Assembly (NCBI RefSeq): GCF_003340555.1 | Contig: NZ_QPLJ01000029.1 | Span: 1-43,426, forward strand | Source of the DNA: Jannaschia formosa | Lineage (GTDB): Bacteria; Pseudomonadota; Alphaproteobacteria; Rhodobacterales; Rhodobacteraceae | Length of the DNA stretch: 43,426 bases | Direction of reading: 5' to 3' | In this document: positions 41,061 to 43,426 of the stretch, in pieces | Position numbering within the stretch: the stretch's first letter is position 1 | Layout: each line of letters opens with the position of its first letter | Program-made: the position numbers and the translations under genes | The notes under the pieces: generated by a model | Seen by the model: only the letters and a program-made list of their open reading frames with translations | Told to the model about the DNA's origin: nothing | Databases searched by the model: none

Positions 41061-41312
41061 GTTTTGGGTCCAGACGCCCGGATTTTCCACTAACCCTTTA
41101 AAAAGACAGGATAACAGAAAAATCCAGAACGGCTGAATATCGCCACAAATCGCCTCCTCGGACACCTCTCCGCGCACACTGTCCGAAAGGTGCCAGAACG
41201 GCTTGAAGGGATGAGCAGGAATGGACATCAAGGAACGGACCAGCCGGAACGATTACATCGTCAAGGACTACTAGGAGGGTCACGACGCGAAGAGGGGCTT
41301 TTTCTCAGAAGT
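41061..41312. other. AT-richer spacer with short repeats, between tRNA fragment and IS256 element
   Basis: These 252 bases are clearly lower in GC than the rest. CCAGAACGGCT occurs twice in direct orientation (41124-41134 and 41193-41203). GGATTTTCC near 41080 and GAAAAATCC near 41117 form an imperfect inverted repeat. This could be the arm-site region of an integration site. A 17-codon frame at 41221-41274 begins MDIKERTSRNDY and is followed by no recognisable gene; it may be the start of a truncated gene. Confidence 0.4.
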
Positions 41313-41336
41313 GAGCTATGCCGGAATTTGGGTGAC
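41313..41336 (+). repeat. left terminal inverted repeat of the IS256 element
   Basis: Starts GAGCTATG and ends TTTGGGTGAC. It matches the complement of 42766-42789 at 18 of 24 positions. Confidence 0.65.
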
Positions 41337-41345
41337 GCGTGCTGA

Positions 41346-42692
41346 TCAGGCGGCGCGGTTTGCGGCGTCGCTGGTTGCGATGCCGTCTGTGAACTTGATC
41401 CCCTCGACGAGGAGAGGCAACTGGTTTGCGCCCGACAGGCGCCGCCAGGTCTTCGAGGCCGCGCGGATCAAGGTGAAGACCATGAGCTTCGCCCTCTTCT
41501 GGGACAGGGCGCCCTTGGTTCGCACGGTTCGATGCCGAACCGTGGCGAAGACGCTCTCGATTATTACCAGGCAGGGCATGTCTACATGCCCGAGATGGCG
41601 GATTGGCAGTTCGCAGATGGTCCCGGTGCCGGGCGGGGAAGTCGAAGAAGGCGAGCAGCGCGTTGCGGTCCTTCTCCAGGCAGGCTGCGGCTTTGTGATA
41701 CTTGGTCCCATACCTGGCGGCGAAGGTCGTCATTGCGGCCTCGGCGTCGAGGCGGGTCTCGGCCTGCCCGCTGCCCGACAGTGCATTGCGCAGCAATGTC
41801 ACGAAAGGGGGATCTCGCGCAGGTCGGCCTTCGCCGCCGGGGGGATCGACTTCGGAAGCTTGTTGAGCACGTTTGCTGTCTTGTGGACCCAGCATCTTTG
41901 GTGCCGCGTGTCCGGCCGAGCCTCGTCCACCGCCTTCCAGAACCCGAGCGCCCCGTCGCCCACGGCGATCTCGGGTGGCACGGACAGGCCGCGGGCCCTG
42001 AGGTCGGCGAGCAGCTCGCGCCAGCTTTGCGCGCTTTCGCGGGCGCCGACCTGGAAGCCGACGAGTTCCTTCTTTCCTTCCGGTGTCGCCCCGATCAGCA
42101 CCAGCATGCATTCTGCGGCGGGCTCCATACGGGCCTGGAGGTAGACGCCATCGGCCCAGACGTGGACGTGGCGCCGGGCCGACAGGTCCCGGCCCTGCCA
42201 GCGCTCGTGGTCCGCCTTCCAGCCCGCCGTCAGCCGCGTGACCGCGCCGGGCGAGGGATTGGGCGCGTCAGGGCCGAGCAGCGCGGCCAATGCCTCCTGA
42301 AAGTCCCCCGGGGACACGCCGCGCAGGCAGAGAACCGGCAGAAGCGCCTCGAGGCTGCGAGACCGCCGCGCCCAGCGAGGCAGGATCGAGGAAGCGAACC
42401 GGACCCGGTCGGCGGGTCCCGCATCCGTGGCCCGGTCGCGCACCTTCGGTCGCCTGACCTCGAGCGCCCCGATCCCGGTCTGAATCGACCGCTCGGGGCC
42501 GTGTCCATGCCGGACGAGCCGCCGACGGCCGTCAGGCAACCTCTCGTCCGCATGGCGGTCCATGAACGCCTCGACCTCGGCCTCCAGCGCAGACGCAAGC
42601 ATCCGGCGTGCCCCCTCGCGCGCGATCTCGGTCAGTAGATCGTCCACCGCGCCGGGCTGGCGCAGCGCGACAATGCTGGTATCTTCTTCCAT
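41346..42692 (-). pseudogene. IS256-family (mutator-type) transposase, disrupted by two short insertions
   Basis: Reading from the ATG at 42692 (MEEDTSIVALRQPGAVDDLL), the frame carries the IS256 core: RHGHGPERSIQTGIGALEVR, WADGVYLQARMEPAAECMLV (DDE Asp), EIAVGDGALGFWKAVDEA and HQRCWVHKTANVLNKLPKS. After KADLREI it meets an extra 41 bases (41770-41810) that bring a stop at 41799. The normal text resumes in another frame (AETRLDAEAAMTTFAARYG to DHLRTANP). A second extra 37 bases (41562-41598) then return it to the first frame for IESVFATVRHRTVRTKGALS to the natural end at 41346. The third catalytic acid lies past the break, so the protein should be inactive. Confidence 0.85.
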
Positions 42693-42765
42693 GGCGTATC
42701 GCTCCCTTTCGGAGGTCCTGGCAGGCTTCAATCACCCGCCTCGATACGCCACCTTCTCAACCGCC

Positions 42766-42789
42766 ATCACCCATCTTCGACCATAGCTC
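42766..42789 (-). repeat. right terminal inverted repeat of the IS256 element
   Basis: Complement begins GAGCTATGGTCGAAGATGGG; partner of 41313-41336. Confidence 0.65.
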
Positions 42790-42889
42790 CGTCGCCCGCG
42801 GTTCCGGTCGATGGCCGGATGCCATCGGCACGACAGCGATGATTTAACGCCCAGGACTGTACTACGACTCCTTGTCGCCATGACGTCTA
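42790..42889. other. short spacer between two IS remnants, nothing recognised
   Basis: These 100 bases follow the IS256 right end and precede the truncated IS5-type gene. I see no gene or repeat in them. The junction with the IS5 remnant is near 42890. Confidence 0.35.
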
Positions 42890-42896
42890 ATGCATT

Positions 42897-43295
42897 CGGG
42901 TTTGCACGACCAAGCTCCACGCGCTCGCGGACCGCTGGTGCCGCCCCGTCCGGCTGATGCTCACGGGCGGCAACGTCGCCGACTGCATCGCCGCCAAGAC
43001 GCTGCTGCAACGCCTCCCGCCCGACGCGCTCGTGGTGACCGGGGACAAGGGCTACGACAGCACCGCCGTGCGTGACCAGGTGAAGGCTCTCGGGGCTTTC
43101 CCCAACATCCCGCCGAGGCGCAACCGCAAGCGCCGCATCTTCTGGTGTCGGAACTTCTACCGCGACCGAAACGCCATCGAGCGCATGTTCGGACGGCTCA
43201 AGGACTTCCGACGCATCGCCACACGCTACGACCGCAGGGCCGACGCCTTCCTCTCCCCCGTCGCCCTCGCCGCAACCGTCACCTACTGGTTATGA
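42897..43295 (+). pseudogene. IS5-family transposase, C-terminal part only
   Basis: The readable part begins near codon CGG-GTT-TGC (TTKLHALADRWCRPVRLML) and continues with ALVVTGDKGYDSTAVRDQV (DDE second Asp), NIPPRRNRKRRIFWCRNFYR and DRNAIERMFGRLKDFRRIATRYDR, which has the Glu of the DDE triad. It ends SPVALAATVTYWL and stop. This is the C-terminal half of an IS5-family (IS427-like) transposase. The N-terminal half is missing; upstream sequence to the IS256 end does not encode it. The first ATG in frame is 42957 but is internal. The gene is a remnant, with the cut near 42890. Confidence 0.85.
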
Positions 43296-43378
43296 GTCCG
43301 GAGCCTAGTACTACAGTTGCGCATTTTCAGCAGATGTGGCTCTTTGCGCTACGTGGAGCGGGAGTGGAGGGTTGGGCG

Positions 43379-43426
43379 ATGGCATCTGCGGTCTTGGCAG
43401 GTGCGCTGGTGGACTGGCGTGCGGAG
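43379..43426 (+). CDS. start of a further transposase gene (IS701-like, cut by the window edge)
   Basis: A good Shine-Dalgarno (GGAGGG) precedes the ATG at 43379, and the 16 visible codons read MASAVLAGALVDWRAE. Openings like this (MA..L...L..W..EL) are found in IS701/IS4-related transposases. The leader ACAGTTGCGCATTTTCAGC upstream could be the end of that element. The call is tentative because only 16 residues are available. Confidence 0.4.
   Translation, partial: MASAVLAGALVDWRAE

Larger units (their letters stand above)
41313..42789 (-). mobile_element. IS256-family insertion sequence, degraded
   Basis: The element of about 1477 bases is bounded by imperfect inverted repeats: 41313-41336 reading GAGCTATGCCGGAATTTGGG onward, and 42766-42789, whose complement reads GAGCTATGGTCGAAGATGGG onward (18 of 24 matches). 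It encodes one disrupted IS256-type transposase. The flanking nine-base sequences (CTCAGAAGT and CGTCGCCCG) are different, so no target duplication is left; deletion or recombination after insertion is likely. Confidence 0.75.

Noticed and set aside
41221-41274. 17-codon frame MDIKERTSRNDY... before the IS256 element
   Set aside because: No Shine-Dalgarno of note, very short, not recognised; mentioned only within the spacer entry.

Overview
The window looks like an accessory, catabolism-rich segment from an alphaproteobacterium, most likely of the Rhodobacteraceae/Roseobacter type. The basis is very high GC, tightly overlapping operons (ATGA and GTGA junctions), many TRAP and ABC uptake systems, GntR/FadR regulators, and IS types common in that group. 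Both ends are mobile DNA: the tail of an IS3-type element on the left (1-121), and on the right a 3' fragment of tRNA-Asn followed by three broken or cut-off insertion sequences (41018-43426). No complete RNA gene, CRISPR array or replication origin was seen.

Region A (about 150-13772) is a sugar-uptake and catabolism regulon. It holds a GntR repressor, a TIM-barrel sugar isomerase/epimerase, a PfkB kinase, an aldose 1-dehydrogenase-like aldo-keto reductase, an L-fuconolactonase-like amidohydrolase, an FGGY kinase and a complete CUT1-type ABC importer (binding protein, two permeases, ATPase). It also holds a FucU-type mutarotase and a second PfkB kinase. A palindrome close to ACATGCTAGCATGT occurs four times, once in each promoter region of this regulon. 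I take it to be the operator of the GntR protein. The regulator itself appears to be translated from a leaderless message whose ATG lies inside the operator. One Uma2-type nuclease-fold gene interrupts the region. A tandemly repeated palindromic element (13827-14212) closes it.

Region B (14216-24467) has a leftward operon and a rightward operon diverging from an AT-rich regulatory region at about 21310-21770. Leftward are a TRAP transporter, an orphan molybdenum-hydroxylase large subunit, an FAD monooxygenase and an Asp/Glu-racemase-fold enzyme. Rightward are a second GntR/FadR regulator, a CitE-like lyase and an amidase.

Region C (24608-40979) is a second divergent pair. Leftward are MmgE/PrpD, a cupin, an SDR, an enoyl-CoA hydratase-like protein, a mesaconyl/itaconyl-CoA-hydratase-like protein and malonyl-CoA synthetase. 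Rightward are a polyamine-type ABC importer, a PuuE-like polysaccharide deacetylase, a CaiB/BaiF CoA-transferase, an acyl-CoA dehydrogenase and a second TRAP transporter. The intergenic regions of B and C share a motif (TTTTGYATRCAGAY), so the second GntR protein may control both. Together B and C look like one pathway: uptake of an organic acid or amide/N-heterocycle, hydroxylation and amide opening, CoA activation, dehydrogenation, hydration and CitE-type cleavage. The substrate cannot be named from sequence.

Region D (41018-43426) carries the tRNA-Asn 3' fragment (a probable integration scar), an IS256-family element whose transposase is broken by two short palindromic insertions, the 3' part of an IS5-family transposase, and the first codons of a further transposase.
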